Assembly (NCBI GenBank): GCA_011316305.1
Contig: SAUG01000114.1
Location: forward strand, 169,005-233,004
Source: Rusavskia elegans
Lineage: Eukaryota; Ascomycota; Lecanoromycetes; Teloschistales; Teloschistaceae
DNA length: 64,000 bases
Direction of reading: 5' to 3'
A model generated the notes under the pieces. That model searched no databases. It was given only the letters and a program-made list of their open reading frames with translations, and had not been told where the DNA came from. This document shows positions 12,061-25,836 of this stretch, in pieces; the first letter of the stretch is position 1; each line of letters begins with the position of its first letter. A program made the position numbers and the translations under genes.

Positions 12061-12467
12061 GGCCTGGTGGTGCAGCGGTAACGCTGCGTGACCTGGAGGC
12101 CCAGCGAATCCAGGAATTAATCCGGCGGATCGGAGATTCGAATCCCTTAAAAGCTAATCTAATACTTAAGTTTTTCTATCGATAAAATCGATTTTTATAG
12201 AGTTTTAAAAATATAGAGAGCCTAGTTAGTAGATCGCCTCGGCCTAGCCGTATCGATCGAAGTAAATTAAATTAATTAAAGTTAAATAGATTACGGTTTC
12301 CCTCTAGATTTTAGTTTAGATCTAGCTCTTTCGGAAGTCCTAATTCGAGTTTTCGATAAAATACTTAAATACCAAATAATTGCGTAATCTGATCGAATAA
12401 GCGCTTCTAGCGTTAGATTCGTGGAAGACTAAAATCAAAATCCGAATGTTTAATCGCATACATATAA
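12061..12467 (+). mobile_element. tRNA-headed SINE, copy S1
   Basis: 407 bp with a perfect 13-bp duplication AAAGATTATAAAA (12048-12060 and 12468-12480). The head GGCCTGGTGGTGCAGCGGTA is box A-like, and GGAGATTCGAATCCC about 80 bp later is box B-like. The body ends CCGAATGTTTAATCGCATAC, shared by all copies. The spacing of the boxes suggests a tRNA with a long variable arm (Ser/Leu type); I could not assign the anticodon. Confidence 0.9.
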
Positions 12468-12480
12468 AAAGATTATAAAA

Positions 12481-13486
12481 AAGGTCGTAGAACAATATAA
12501 AAGTATTAGAATAATAATTACCCTCTATTTAATATTAGATATATTTAAAAATTAATGAATTTATATCTTTATTTATATTTTTATAACTTTATCGAATTTA
12601 TTACTCGATTTGATAATATAATTCGGATAGATAAAAATAGAAATAAAAAGTTAAAGAAAGTTATATAATAGTTTTATAGAATGTTATATAAACTATAAAT
12701 AGATTAAAAGATTTCAGAATATAAATAGTAGAAGATAAAATAATACTATATCAGTTTTTAAAAATAATAAATTATTTATAGTAATAGATATAGAAAAACT
12801 CGGTTTCTAAAAAATTAAATCTGATGGAAACTTTTATATAAAAACTAATTTAGTATAGAGACATTACTATAATATATTTTATAGATATAAATTTTAGATA
12901 TAAGGGCTTGAATATTATAATCTTAATAAGAAATAGTTAGTTTTATATATTAAAAGAGAGATTTTCTATATATAGAAAAAAGAAAAAATATATTTCTATA
13001 ATTATAAACCTTTTTAACCAGTAATACTAGTGGAATATACGTAGATCCATTTAATATAAAATAAACTAAATAAAATAAACCTATATTTAGAGATTTACCT
13101 AGAATACATTATTATATTGTCGTTTTTCAATAGATATTTTGTTTTTATTTTAGTATAAAATCCGAAGTATTAAATTTTATATAAAAATACTAATATCTCT
13201 CCGAAATTCTATTGCCTATTATTATATTTGATATTTATTACTATTTTTAAACTATTCATATAGTTGAATTACTATCGTTTATATTAATATAATACCTCGA
13301 AATACGGAGCGGCAGATTTTTTATCGATAGATAAATACTATATATTCGCTTTTACTTCTATCTATTTTTTTTAAACAATATTCGAATATACTTTCTCCGA
13401 CCGGTCTATTTAAAGATAATAGCTAATATATAGATAATATAAACGGTTAAATGGCTTCCGATAATTATAGAAAATTATATAGTAAT
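12481..13486. other. Unassigned AT-rich DNA
   Basis: RIP-mutated sequence without a recognisable domain, TIR or LTR. No open frame of useful length. Confidence 0.4.
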
Positions 13487-14445
13487 TTAATTGTCTTGAT
13501 TTTGATTTTAGTACCCGGTAAACTGGTAATCCGATATACAAATAAAACTTTAGTATACTAGTATCGAGTATACGGTAGCTGAAATTATACTCTAATTTAA
13601 TTAATATAAATAACGATTCTTTAAAATTTTAATTAAAATTTACTTAGTAATATAACGTATCCTTCTATCGATAATTTACCGAAGAAATTTTTATAGATAA
13701 ATAGGCTTCGCAGTTATCGCTTCTTTTTTTTTCTTTTTTTACTAGTAATATAAGTTTTATAGTATCAAAAATCTTTTACGTACGTATATATTTCTATAAT
13801 ACTATACCGCAGTTAAATTCGACGGTAGTATCTATATCCGTAATAACTATATCTACTCTCGCGGATATCGATTATTTTGTTATTGCTAGAATAACCTGTT
13901 TCGACTTCGATAAAAATATTTACTCTACTATATTTAAATTATACTATCCGATCTTTCTATACTTTTTTATTTTAATCGATCGAGTAAAGCTTTTAGCTGT
14001 AGTAGCTAACATACTAGCTAGCGACCTTTTTAAAATTAGTAACCCTTTTATAACTAGCGACTCTCTTAAAGCTACGCGGGCTGAAGAGTATTTTAATAAT
14101 TTCGTAGAACGTTTAAGTATAGGTTAAAAAAGAAATATAGCCGGAGTAATAATTGTTCGTAATTATTTCGCGGTATAGTAGATAGATATACCGAAAATAT
14201 TAATTACTTATAATTATTTATAAAATCTAGAAAGAATTAGATAGTAGAGAATTCGTAATCGAATAAAAAAGGAAATAGTTAAATAGAAATAATAAACTAT
14301 ACTGTAAATTTTGTCTAACGTACTATATACTTTTAACTGTAAAGATTTCTTTATACGTAAAATAATAATCGTTGCCGTATATAACGAAAATAATATATAT
14401 ATATATAAACTCTATATAACTCCAGTTAGAATCTTTTCAGAAAGG
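13487..14445 (+). mobile_element. Family A retroposon, copy A3
   Basis: 959 bp flanked by ATTATATARTAAT (13474-13486 and 14446-14458, one G/A difference). Carries the family 5' segment (GTACCCGGTAAACTGG) and (TA)n near 14,396. Confidence 0.82.
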
Positions 14446-14559
14446 ATTATATAATAATATTCTTTTTTAATATTAGTAAAAGTCTAGAAATTCTAGATCC
14501 CGATATATTTAAAGAAGAAATCGGTCTATATATCTATAATAGATTGATATTATATATAT

Positions 14560-14667
14560 AGAATATCAAACTTGATTTACTAAAATGAACTTTCGCCTAA
14601 ATTAAATATATAAAAAGAAAATAGCAGGATTTTGACGTTTTGGCACAGCTGTTATACGTAATATTTA
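14560..14667 (-). repeat. Short dispersed repeat C, copy 2
   Basis: Reverse-complement match to 10,713-10,870 ending in AGCTGTTATACGT. Truncated relative to the other two copies. Confidence 0.45.
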
Positions 14668-14676
14668 CTTCTATTA

Positions 14677-15827
14677 CTTTAGATGACGTCTATAATATCT
14701 AAAAAGCTTGTTAGTATACTTTTAAAATTATATTAGTAAAAACATCACGTAATTAAAAATATCGAATATAGACTATACGAACAGGCCGTAATTAATTATA
14801 TTTATTAAAAAAAATATACTGTTTTTAGAAAATAGACTATTCGTATTATATTTTAAATTACCGTAAAATATTAAAATCGATATTACGGTTTATAGAACGA
14901 CCTCTCGAAATCTGAATCCGATAGGTCGATTTATTTTATCTACTTTAGGAGACGTAGCTAGTTTGGCCAGTATATATTAGTATAAAGTGAATATTACTTA
15001 TTATATAATATAGAGTCAATATTTTATATCTTATATACTATTTTTACGCGTTATTGGTATTTTACTTTATATTCCATACGTATCTTTTGTTAATAAAAAA
15101 CTGTATATTAACGGTATATTGACGCTATATTGACCGTTAAAAGCTTCTAAAAATAGAAAAAGTGACTTTTCGAGGTATCGATCTTCTAGGCCGATACCTC
15201 GACTTCTTTTTTCTATATTTCGATTATTTTTACCTTATCCGGTTAGCTCGCTTAAAGTCTTTAAAGTTTCGAATCTCGGAAGATTCGAATCCTGGACTAG
15301 CTTATTAGTTTATTAAATTAGCTAGTTAGGATATATTATTACATATATAAATCCTAACCGCTAGTCTAAATAGCTGAAGTATTTAGTACCTAGATTTAGT
15401 AGTATTTATAGCTCTATTATTTGTATAAGCTACTAATACTCATTTAATATTTTATAAATATATTATCTTTTGAAACGTTCTTTTAATATTTGTTTAACAT
15501 ACGTTTAATATAGATTAAGCTTTAATATAATGTTTCAATTCTACTTGAAATGGTTTATAATAGGCGGTTAACGCTATTTTAGCGTTAATATAATATTAAA
15601 GTAATATTCTATTTTGATATTTCGTTTATATGATTATTACTTGACGTTATAATCTAATATTACGGTAAAACCGCCAAATTAATTTGAAAAATTGAAAATC
15701 GAAGGAATCGAATACTGAATCTACCGATTTATCCTAATCGGGACTAGTTTCTAGAGAGATAGAATATTATTATTAATACTGCTTTACTATCTAGACTAAA
15801 GAGATATATATTCAGATTTTAATATTA
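14677..15827. mobile_element. TIR element T3, interrupted by a related element T4
   Basis: Begins CTTTAGATGACGTC after TA (14675-14676) and is collinear with T2 to about 14,940. The T2-like sequence resumes at about 15,660 (GCCAAATTAATTTGAAAAAT) through its tRNA-like block to about 15,826. In between, from 14,943, sits another CTTTAGGAGACGTAGCTAG-starting element (T4) with its own tRNA-like segment on the minus strand (AGATTCGAATCCTGG at about 15,290). The right end of T4 was not found. T3 itself is cut by T5. Confidence 0.6.
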
Positions 15828-16924
15828 CTTTAGACGGCGTTGCTAGTTTCTAGATGGCCTATTGGTTTACTATTGATTTAAAGTTATATAGTAGGTGAAA
15901 TTAATATCCTGTTAATAATTAAATTTATTGAAATTACTAGTAGACATTCAATATAAAAGAATAAAATATTAATAATAACAGCGAGTTTAATACTATTAGC
16001 TGTTTCCAAAAAAAGTCTATTAATAATCTATTATCTAAAACTTCAGATTATACTATAACAGTTAATTTCTTCTTATAGCTCGTTAATTTACTGCTGATTA
16101 ATTGTTTAAGAAAACTTTAAATTAATTAAATATTAACTTAATATTAATTTAATATTGTAATGATATTAAAATAATATTAAAAATAATCTAAAGCTCTAGT
16201 ATATAGTTAATTTATTAGAATTTAAATATAGAAATCTCTTTAGTCTAGAAGTAAAGTAGTATATAATATTCTATCTCTCTAGAAACTAGTCCCGATTAGG
16301 ATAATTCGGTAGGTTCGGCGTTCGAATCCCTCGGTTTTCAATTTTTTTAAACTAATTTGGCGATTTAAATAGCCTATATAAAATAAATCGACCTATCGGA
16401 TTTAGATTTCGAAAGGTCGATCTATAAACCGATAGATCGATTTTTGTATTTTACGGTAATTTAAAATATAATACGAACAGTTTGTTTTCGTAAAACAGTA
16501 TATTATTTTAAACAGATATAATTAGTTACGATATGTTCGTATTGTCTATACGTGACGTAATTATTAATATGATTCCAACAGTAAATAGTTCTAAATATTA
16601 TTTTAACATCGTTTTAACATTAAATTAAAATTAAATTAGTCTAGAGTTTTATTAAACAGGCAATTAATAATAGATTAACGAGTTATAAAAGGAAACAGAC
16701 TATTATAGTATAACTTGAAGTTTTAAATAACAGATTATAAATAGAATTTTTCTAAAAACAGCTAATAATACTAAACTCGCTGTTATTATAAACGTTTTAT
16801 TCTCTAATATTAAATGTCTACTAGCAGTTTTATTAACTTTTACTATTAGGAAATTGTCTATTTTATCTACTATATAACTTTAAATCAACAGTAAACCACT
16901 AGAATCTAGCAGCGCCACCTAAAA
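15828..16924. mobile_element. TIR element T5 (TA target), long inverted arms and tRNA-like core
   Basis: 1,097 bp between TA 15826-15827 and 16925-16926. Left end CTTTAGACGGCGTTGCTAG and inverted right end TTTTAGGTGGCGCTGCTAG are RIP-shifted versions of the T2 TIR. The inverted arms extend about 300 bp (15,828-16,190 versus 16,600-16,924). The centre on + strand at 16,240-16,345 is the tRNA-like block with GGCGTTCGAATCCC. Confidence 0.75.
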
Positions 16925-18711
16925 TACAAAATATACTCTATAGTTCTCTATAGTTAATACTAATATATCTAGAAGATTATATTTAATAAACCTCTATTAT
17001 AATATCTCAGTTCGTATTTTTTATAGACTTGGATATATATCTATAATTAGAAATAGAATAAAAAGATTAGTAGATTGAATTCGAATATATTTTTGTATTC
17101 GATTAGCCCTTTTTTAAATAATAATTAAAATTATTTATATGATCTGTTTTCCTTCTATACTATGAATCGAATCTATTATTTTTCTTTGTTTTATATTATG
17201 GTTTAAATTTTAAATGTTGATAGTATTAAAAATAGACTATATATAAGAAAAAAACATTCTTGGATTAATAGATATAGATCTACCGGTAAAATTGAATTAA
17301 TTATAATAAAATTTATATTAATTTATCTATACTATAATATATATAAACCTTTTGTATATTCTTTTGTTTTTTTTTCATTTTCTATTTCTATTGTTTTTAG
17401 ATATTTATTTTATATTTTATAGCTTCTATATATAGTTAAAAGTTTTTTTAATTTCTATTTTTTGGATACGAAAAAAACTATTTAATATCTATTTATTCAA
17501 TAATATATAGCTTTTATCTATTTTAATTATTTATTAATTTTTTATATAATCGGAAATCGTTTTCTATTTCAATTAAAAAATAGCTATCTTTTACAATATA
17601 AAAAAGGATGAAATAGATAATTCTAATTTAGATAATAGTATAAATATACTAGTATCATTCCATTATTTTCATTTCGATTAATCTAGCAGCTATAACTTTA
17701 AGTATTCGGATATACTTTGAAATATTATAATATAAAAATAATTGAAATAGACATTAGTATTTAAATATTTAGAAATTATTAATACGAACTATTTTCAATA
17801 ATATAGTCTTTTATTAAGCCGACGATATACTAAAATTTAGTGAATTTAGTAAATTTCCGGAGTTTAATAATCTAATAAAGGATTTAATAGTTTTTATACT
17901 AATTATAACTTTATTTCTATTTATCTTCTTCTAGAAATTGAATATATTCTAGTAAAACTATAGATAGCAGTAACTACTAGTATATCATTGATAGCTTTTA
18001 CTTTAAAGTCTTTAAAAATATAATAATTATATTTTAAAATCTTCGGGAATTATTTATTATTAAAAATTCCGATTTCTATATATATACGGTAGAAAATATT
18101 AGTTATTTCTTAAAAAATAAAAGTTTTAATTTTCTATTAGTTATTAGTCTAGTTAATTATTTAGCTAAAACTCTGAAAAGTCAATAGAAAAAAACTATTA
18201 CTATTTTATTAAACCCGAATTTAAAAAATATATTTTTATATAATAGGTTATTAATATAGATTGTATATATATTCGCCTCTTTTAAAAGGTTCTGCTAATG
18301 GATAGAATAATAGAAATATAAATTATAGTAAATAGTATTCTATTAATATCTATAGGTCTTCTAGAAAGATTTATTTTCTACTTTTATTTCTTTTTATTAA
18401 TAATGTTAGTATCTATAGGAATTTATATCGACTATTGAAAACTTTATATTAGATTCTATTTGATCTACTATATAAAAAACGTCGTAAATTAACTAATAAA
18501 TTTATTCCAATTTTAGATCTATATAAAGTTTATTTATATAATAATATTTATACTTTAATATCATCTAAGATAGCTATCCGAGCTTCGCTAGTAGAACCGA
18601 GATTTAAATAGACGATTAGAAATATCTCGTCTATAGATTTCTAATAATAATTACTAGAAATATACCAAACTAGGCCGATATTTCTAGATTTATCAGCTAA
18701 AATATAATATA
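16925..18711. other. Unassigned AT-rich DNA
   Basis: About 1.8 kb of strongly RIP-mutated DNA. Poly-T/A runs and TATA-rich stretches only; no domain recognised on either strand. Confidence 0.4.
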
Positions 18712-19648
18712 TTTAGTTAATTTGATTTTGGTTTTAGTATCCGATAAACCAGTAGATCGGTAAATAATTTAAACGTTAGTATACTAGTATCGAGTATACG
18801 GTAGTAGAGTTAAAATTCTAGTTTAATTAAGATAGATAACGGTTCTATAGAGTTTTAATTTAAATTTAGTTAGAGATATAATATATTCTTTTACCGTTAA
18901 TTTAATATAGAAATTATTATATATAAATATATCTTGTAGTTATTATTTCTTTTTCTTTTTCTTTTACTAGTAGTATAAATCCGGTAATACTATACGCCTA
19001 TAAATACTACGATTTATTAAAAGTCTTTAAGTATATATATAATCCCGTAATAGCTATAGCTATAAACTAAACTGGACGGTAGTATCTATATCCGTAATAA
19101 CTATATCTACTCTCGCGGATATCGACTATCTCGTTATAGCTAGAATAATCTATTTCGATTTCGATAAAAATCTTCTCTTTACTATCTTTAAATCGTATTA
19201 TTTTATTTTCCTATCTCTTTTTAATCTAATCGACCGGGTAAAACTTCTAGCTGTAGTAGCTAGCGTACTATCTAGTAGCCCTTTTAAAACTATATAGGCT
19301 AAAAAGTACTTTAATAGTTTAACGGAATATTTAGATACGGGTATATAATAAATATAGCCGAGTCGACGATAATAGAATTTTAATTCGCAGTATAGTAGGT
19401 AGATATAGCGGAAATACTAAATACTTTTAATTATTTATAACGTCGAGGAAGGAATAGTAGAAGATTCGTAATCGAATAAGGAAAATAATAGTCAAATAGA
19501 AGTAATTAATTGCGCTATAAATTTTATTCAATAAACTTTAGCTATAAAACCTTTTTTATACGTAGATGTTGCTATATATAACGTTAATAATATATATATA
19601 AATTTATAAACTTATTATAAATCCAAATAGAAATATTTCAAGAAAGAT
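18712..19648 (+). mobile_element. Family A retroposon, copy A4
   Basis: 937 bp flanked by AATATAATATA (18701-18711 and 19649-19659). Contains family landmarks (GTATACTAGTATCGAGTATA, then GTAATAACTATATCTACTCT) and the end segment. RIP is heavier than in A6. Confidence 0.8.
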
Positions 19649-19800
19649 AATATAATATATAAATTTTACTAATATTCTAATTCTATAGATTAAAAATACG
19701 ATCTTAGTTTCGATATTGTTTAAAATAGTAGCTAATATTTGAAAATTGTCTAGAATCGATTTAATACCGCTAATTAGCTATATAGAAAAATATAGAAAAA

Positions 19801-20262
19801 TGTTATAAACACAGGCGGCGTGCTTTAGAAAACGCGGTAGTATTTAGTATAATACTGGATTTCCTATTACGCTTTAATAGGTAGAGATATACGGGACGGT
19901 CTAGGTATTAGTACTAGAGAGTATCTTAGTAGTTTTAGTAAATAAATACTATAAATACCTCGATTTTAGTAGTTTTAGTAAGTAAGTACTATAAGTACTT
20001 TAATTTTAGTAGTTTTAGTAAATAAATACCCTAAAATAGAGCTATTTTAGTTATTTTAGTTAGTAAATAACGTAAATAGTAGAGAATTTTATTTATCTAT
20101 ATAGATTTCGAACTCGATACCTTTATAGTTTATATTTAATTTATTAGTTATCGCTATATACTATTCTAGTAATTAAACTAATTTATTCTTAATTTAATTT
20201 AAGAAAATATCCATTATATTTCTATTTATAGATATACTAATTGATCTAACCGATCTTTAGAG
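19801..20262 (+). repeat. Gypsy 5' LTR
   Basis: Starts TGTTATAAACACAGGCGGCG. It contains three copies of a unit of about 40-45 bp beginning TTAGTAGTTTTAGTAA (about 19,930-20,040). Similarity to the 3' LTR ends near 20,262. Confidence 0.8.
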
Positions 20263-20329
20263 ATACCAGACCCCTTCGGTAGCTCTATACTCTAAGTAAC
20301 TCTAGCTATATAGCTAAATAGTCCGAATC

Positions 20330-21260
20330 TAAAGGAAAAAAAGTTTAGATAAAAAATAATAGTAAGAATAAAAGATTTCCTTCTACTAATTAATACTCTT
20401 ATAGTATTAAAATTAATAAACTCGATAAATACTTTAGAGATTATAATAAAATAGAAGACTAGCTCGTATAATTAGATATATATTTTATATTCTATTCTAT
20501 ATCCGAAAAAAAAAGATACTCTTTATTATATTCTACCTTTAAAGATAAGCCTAGTACTAGATAAAACCTCTCCTTCGCTAATATAGAGATAATAATAAAG
20601 ATAATAAACGTATCTTTATATAATTTATAAAGTTTAAGAAAGCTATTTATAATATTTTTAGAATCTCGAACGAAATCTAAATTATTAAACGATTTATTTA
20701 ATATCTTTAGTAGAAAAATATAGTATCTAACTACGCCATAAAATTTAAGGAATAGATACTACTAATAGAGTAGAATAGCGACGCCCTATATATAATATTC
20801 AGACGAGGATTTAAAGAGCGAGTAAAAGATTAATTTATATATAATAGTAGAGTATATAATATATTAGATAATCTAATTAAAAAATCTATCGACCTTAATA
20901 ATAAGCTATATAAAAGAGATATAGAGAAACGCTATAATAGTAGATTATAGAATAACGCGGGACGTTACTCGGGATAGCCCTATAGAGGATAGTACTAAAG
21001 TAAGAAATAGTCCGTAGTAAAACTACTATAAACCGATACTAATAGAATTAGATTCTATATAATAGCGATATAAAGAGAAAAACTCTAGAGGTAATAAAAG
21101 GAATAAAAATCCTAAGATATACTATAACTATAGTAAACTAAACTACTTCGCGAAAAAGTTTCGATTAAATAAAGTATAATAATAACAGTTTAACGCTACT
21201 TTAAGGAAACCTAAGGACTAGTAAAAAATAATTTTAAAGGATAACGATAGTAGTTCTAAA
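20330..21260 (+). pseudogene. Gypsy gag relic with zinc-knuckle remnant
   Basis: The + frame reads Lys/Asn-rich gag-like sequence. Near 21,118-21,175 it gives YYNYSKLNYFAKKFR, matching CYNCGKLGHFAKKCR with Cys changed to Tyr/Phe by C-to-T or G-to-A mutation. Start and end are approximate. Confidence 0.65.
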
Positions 21261-22779
21261 CCCTAGGAAACTAGTTTAGAAAAAGATTTTATATTTATAG
21301 AGAACGATAAAATATTATAGAAAGTTATAATAAATAACGCTTCGCTGTAAGTATTAATAGAATCTACTAGGAAGAAAGCCGCCTCTAGATAGTATAATAG
21401 AGAACATTCGCCTAATATATTTTTAGGCCCTTTATAATAAAGAATTAGTAAAGAAAGGATTTATAATAATCTATAAAAAATTTAAAAACGTTTATAAAAT
21501 ATATATTAGCGACAAGTACCTATAGAATAACTAGTAGAATTAAAAAGTAAACGATATTATTAATATATTAGAAAAAAAACTAGAAAATAACGCCTCTAAA
21601 AATAAAGTTATACCTAAACCGATATTATAAAAAAAGAACGTAATAATAGGAGATTAATACTTACTATTTAGCTAGACCGGCTACTATAATAATAACTATA
21701 GAATCTACGAATTAGAAAAGGAAGGAGCCGGATAGTATCTATTAAAGCTATACCGATATGTTTCTATAATACCTATTAAAGTCGAAAATTATAATATTTA
21801 TAACTATTCCGGATATATTATATATAGTAGATTCAAATACTAGAAGAAATAATAAAAAAGAAGTAGAACTTTTAATTAGGAACTCTATAGATATATTTTA
21901 TAAATAGATTATAAAAATAGAAAATATAAAAATATAAGTAATAACTCGGGAAAAGATAAGATCTTATAGTAATAGGTATACTATAAACGTATAACTTTAT
22001 AGCCCGAAAAGAATAACTAAATTTAGCTAGCTATATATATATACTCGAGATTAAAATAATCGTCGAAATTAATAATAGACTATAAAAGGTTAAGGTATTT
22101 ATTAATTTAGATGTAACCGGAAATTTTATATTAAAGGATTCAGTTTAAAGGAAAGAGTTTCTTTAAACTAAAAAAAAGGATCTATATAACTTAATAGTTA
22201 TCGATAGAAATAAGATACCGAGTCGAAACGGAAAAGTTATAGAAAAACAATACTATTCTAAGTAATATTTAATTAGTATTAAAAGGAACTTTAGTTCGAT
22301 ATTTTTAAAATAGCTAGCTACGAAATCGTATTTAGAATTTCTTAATTGAAAGATTATAATCTAGTAATAGACTAGGAAAAAAGAATATTTAGCTTTAAAC
22401 GATACTTCTATATAAGGAATATCTAGCCTATACCGAGGTATTAATCTCGGGTAGATAAAAAATAGAATATAAAGCGCGAATTTATAGCTTCGAAAAAGAA
22501 TAATTAAAAACTATTTAGATCCGATTTATTAGATACCGGTAGAGGTTAGCTAGATTTATAAAATAGAAATAAAAAGGAGAATTAAAAACCTTTTAAAAAT
22601 ACTATATTATCTAATAAAAAGTCAATAGAAAACCTATTAGAAAGGGTTCTAGGTAAATATAAAAATTAGATAAACTTATTTCGGGAAGAAGTAATTATAA
22701 AAGTACTATCTAAATATTAATATAGGATTTCGAAGTTAGATTTAAACTAGGTAAGTAATCTACGCTTAGACCTATATAT

Positions 22780-23990
22780 CTATTATCTATAACGGAGCTC
22801 GAAATACTCTATAAATATCTAGATAAAAATATAAAAAAGGGATTTATTAGGAAATTTTAAATACCGGTAGGATACCCGATCCTTTTTATATCTAAGAAAG
22901 ATAGAATACTCCGCCTATATATCGATTACCGAAAGCTAAACGATATTATAATTAAGAACCGATATCTACTACTAAGTATTAGTTAATTTTAGAATAGATT
23001 TTCTAGAGTAAAATATTTTATAAGATACGATCTCCGAAGGGTATATAACTTTATATAAATAAAGGCCGGAAAAGAATAGAAAATAGCTTTTTATATATAG
23101 TATAGTTATTATAAATATATAGTTATATTATTCGGATTTATAAACGTCCCGGTAATCTATTAGAATATAATTAATAATATATCTAGAGAATATCTGGATA
23201 TATTTATTATCGTCTATCTCGATAATATTTTAGTTTTTTCTAAGATATTTAAAGAATATAAGTAATATAATTTTTTATATACCTAGAAAGGAGAGACTTA
23301 CGCTTTAAACTAGAAAAATATAAATTTTATAAAGAAGAAGTTGATTTCCTAGAATTTATTATAGAGCGAAACAGACTACGTATCGATTCTAGTAAATTAA
23401 AAGCTATTATGGAATAGGAAATACCTATAAATATTAAAAAAATCTAAAGCTTTTTCAGATTTATAAACTATAATTAAAAGTTTATAAAAAACTCTTCTAA
23501 AAGAATTCTCGCTCTAATAACTTTAATAAAAGATACCGTTAAATAGTATTAAAAAGAAAGAGAATAGTAAATATTTAAAAATCTTAAGAATAAATATATA
23601 AAAGACCTAGTACTTAAAATATTCGATCTAAAAAAACTATTAAAAATAGAAACGGATTTGTTAAATCTAGCTATAGATATATACCTTCTATAATAATATA
23701 ATAGTAAATAGTACCTAGTAGTATATATATTAAGAAAACTATCGCTAGCGGAATAGAACTACGATATCTATAATAAAGAACTACTAGCTATAGTAGCTAT
23801 ACTAGAATAATAGAAAGTATATACTAAAGGATTACTAGAATTAATAATCTTTATAGATTATAAAAATCTTCTATATTCTATAGTAATAAAGTAATTTAAA
23901 TAGAAAATAAATATAATAGTCTAAACTCCTCGGTTAATATAAATTTAAAATATACTATACCTTAGATAAAGAAAATAGAAAAGTAGACGT
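22780..23990 (+). pseudogene. Gypsy reverse transcriptase and RNase H relic
   Basis: Reads [18 protein letters not shown] near 22,911-22,965, then RYDLRRVYNFI near 23,020, VIVYLDNILVFS near 23,205-23,240 (catalytic YLDD now YLDN) and KLEKYKFYKEEVDFLEFII near 23,310. RNase H follows with DLxIDIYLL at about 23,660, then YDIYNKELLAIVAILE near 23,760-23,805 and ALDKENRKVDVLNRRSNY near 23,955-24,010. Stops fall at W codons. Confidence 0.85.
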
Positions 23991-24249
23991 TTTAAATCGA
24001 AGAAGTAATTATATAAAAATAAAGGAGGTTTCTAGTAATAGTATCTTTAAAGTTAATAAAGGCAGATTATTATTAGTAAATTAGTCCGAGATTAGTATAA
24101 TACTATATATATTTAGAAATAACTAAAAATAGTTTTCTATAGAAAAAGGAAAACTATAAATACTAGATAATAAAATCGATAAATATATTAAAGAATACTA
24201 CGATAGAATATTATAAAGAAATCCAGACGTAATAAAGATGATATAACTT

Positions 24250-24930
24250 TTATAATAGTATTACTAGTTTCCTAATATAAAGTAATATATCGAAGAATAT
24301 ATTAAGAAATATTTTAGTTATTAGTAAAATAAGTATACTATATATACTTATAATAGCAAGATTTAATATTAGGAACTACCGGATTTACTATAGAAGGAAG
24401 TTATATTAGACTTTATTATTAAGCTCCCGAAATTAAAAGATCCGATAATAAATATAGAATACGATTCGATATTTAATATAGTAGATAGACTTATAAAATA
24501 TATTTATATAATTCTATTATAAGAAGATTTTATAATAGAATAACTTAGATTTATTATCCTAGATTAATTATTCTAATACTACAGACTACTAGAAGTATTA
24601 ATAAATAATAGAGATAAACTTTTTACTTTAAACTATTAGAAAACCTTTATTCCTCTATTTAGTATTAAGCTAAAGATATTAATAGCTTTCTATCCGATAA
24701 TAGATAGATAGATAGAATATACTAACTAGACCTTAGAATAATACTTAAAGTACTATATTAACGACGCTTAGGATAATTAGATTTTACTTTTACTAATAGT
24801 ATAATTAGCGTATAATATAAAAGAATTAAGTATAATAAAAGAAATACTGTTCTTCGCCGATAATAGGAAAAATCTAAATCTATTTAAATAACTACTATCT
24901 TATAAGTTAGCGGAATTAGTAATCTAAAGA
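24250..24930 (+). pseudogene. Gypsy integrase relic
   Basis: The zinc-binding end NKYTIYTYNSKI, then ELPDLLxKEVILDFIIKLPK near 24,375-24,430, YDSIFNIVDRLIKYIYIIL near 24,470-24,515, and FYPIIDRXIEYTNXTLEXYL near 24,690-24,750. These match the integrase blocks WxxVTLDFIxxLP, DxILVIVDRLTKxxHFIP and TAxHPQTDGQTERxNQTLEQYLR. Confidence 0.82.
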
Positions 24931-25254
24931 ATCGATATTTAGAAAAGAATCTACGGAAATATTCTAAAGATATAGAAATACTCGGGTAATTATTAAAATA
25001 AGAACCGAAAAATAGTATCTTAACTAAAGAAAGGAGATAAAGTATACCTTTTTATAAAGAATCTAAAAATAAGAATTCTAAGTAAGAAACTTAACTATAT
25101 TAAAGTCGGACTATTTTTAATTAAATAGATTAGAAAACTTTAGAATTTTAAACTCAATCTATCTAAAGACGCTAAAATATACCCGGTATTCTATATATCT
25201 CTTTTAGAACTAGCCGATACCGGAACGCCGTTATAATAGACGTTTAATTTCGAG

Positions 25255-25395
25255 ATATAAAAGGAAGATACCTTTATAGTTAAAAAGATCCTACGATAGA
25301 AAGGTCAGAATTATCTAATTAAATAGAAAGGTTACTCTAGTTTAGAAAATATTTAGGAATCTAAAGAATATTTAGTAAACTGCTAGAAAGCTCTA
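25255..25395 (+). pseudogene. C-terminal chromodomain of the Gypsy integrase
   Basis: The + frame reads FIVKKILR then KGQNYLIK, stop, KGYSSLENI, stop, ESKEYLVNC. This is the chromodomain pattern (YEVEKILxxR, YLVKWKGYxxxxxTWEPxxxL) with both diagnostic tryptophans turned to TAG. In chromoviruses this domain directs integration into heterochromatin (family knowledge), which fits the repeat-rich setting. Confidence 0.82.
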
Positions 25396-25836
25396 TAATA
25401 GTTTTACTAAAGGGAACTAAAGAAGTTATTAACTAGCCGAAATTATAAAGTAAAATAATCTACTCGGAAGCTATATTAATAAGAAATTTAAATCGATAGA
25501 AAGAAACTAATAAAGTAAATATTATTACTTCGTATATACTTTATATAATTCTCTTTTTAACTTTTTATATTTATCTTTAAGACGACGCTAATATATAGTA
25601 TCTAAGGGAATAAGATCGTAAGGATAAGTCTATTCTATATAACTAATATACTACTCGGAACCTTTACTAATACGATAGGACTTCCCCGACTAGAAATTAT
25701 TCCGATAAAAATATATATCGATACCTAATAATAGGACTTTTTTATAACGGTTTTTAGTCGATAATCTTTTCCTTTTACCTATAAAAAAGAGAACGGAAGG
25801 TTTTTTCGGGACGAAAAATCTAAAGAAAGGATCTAG

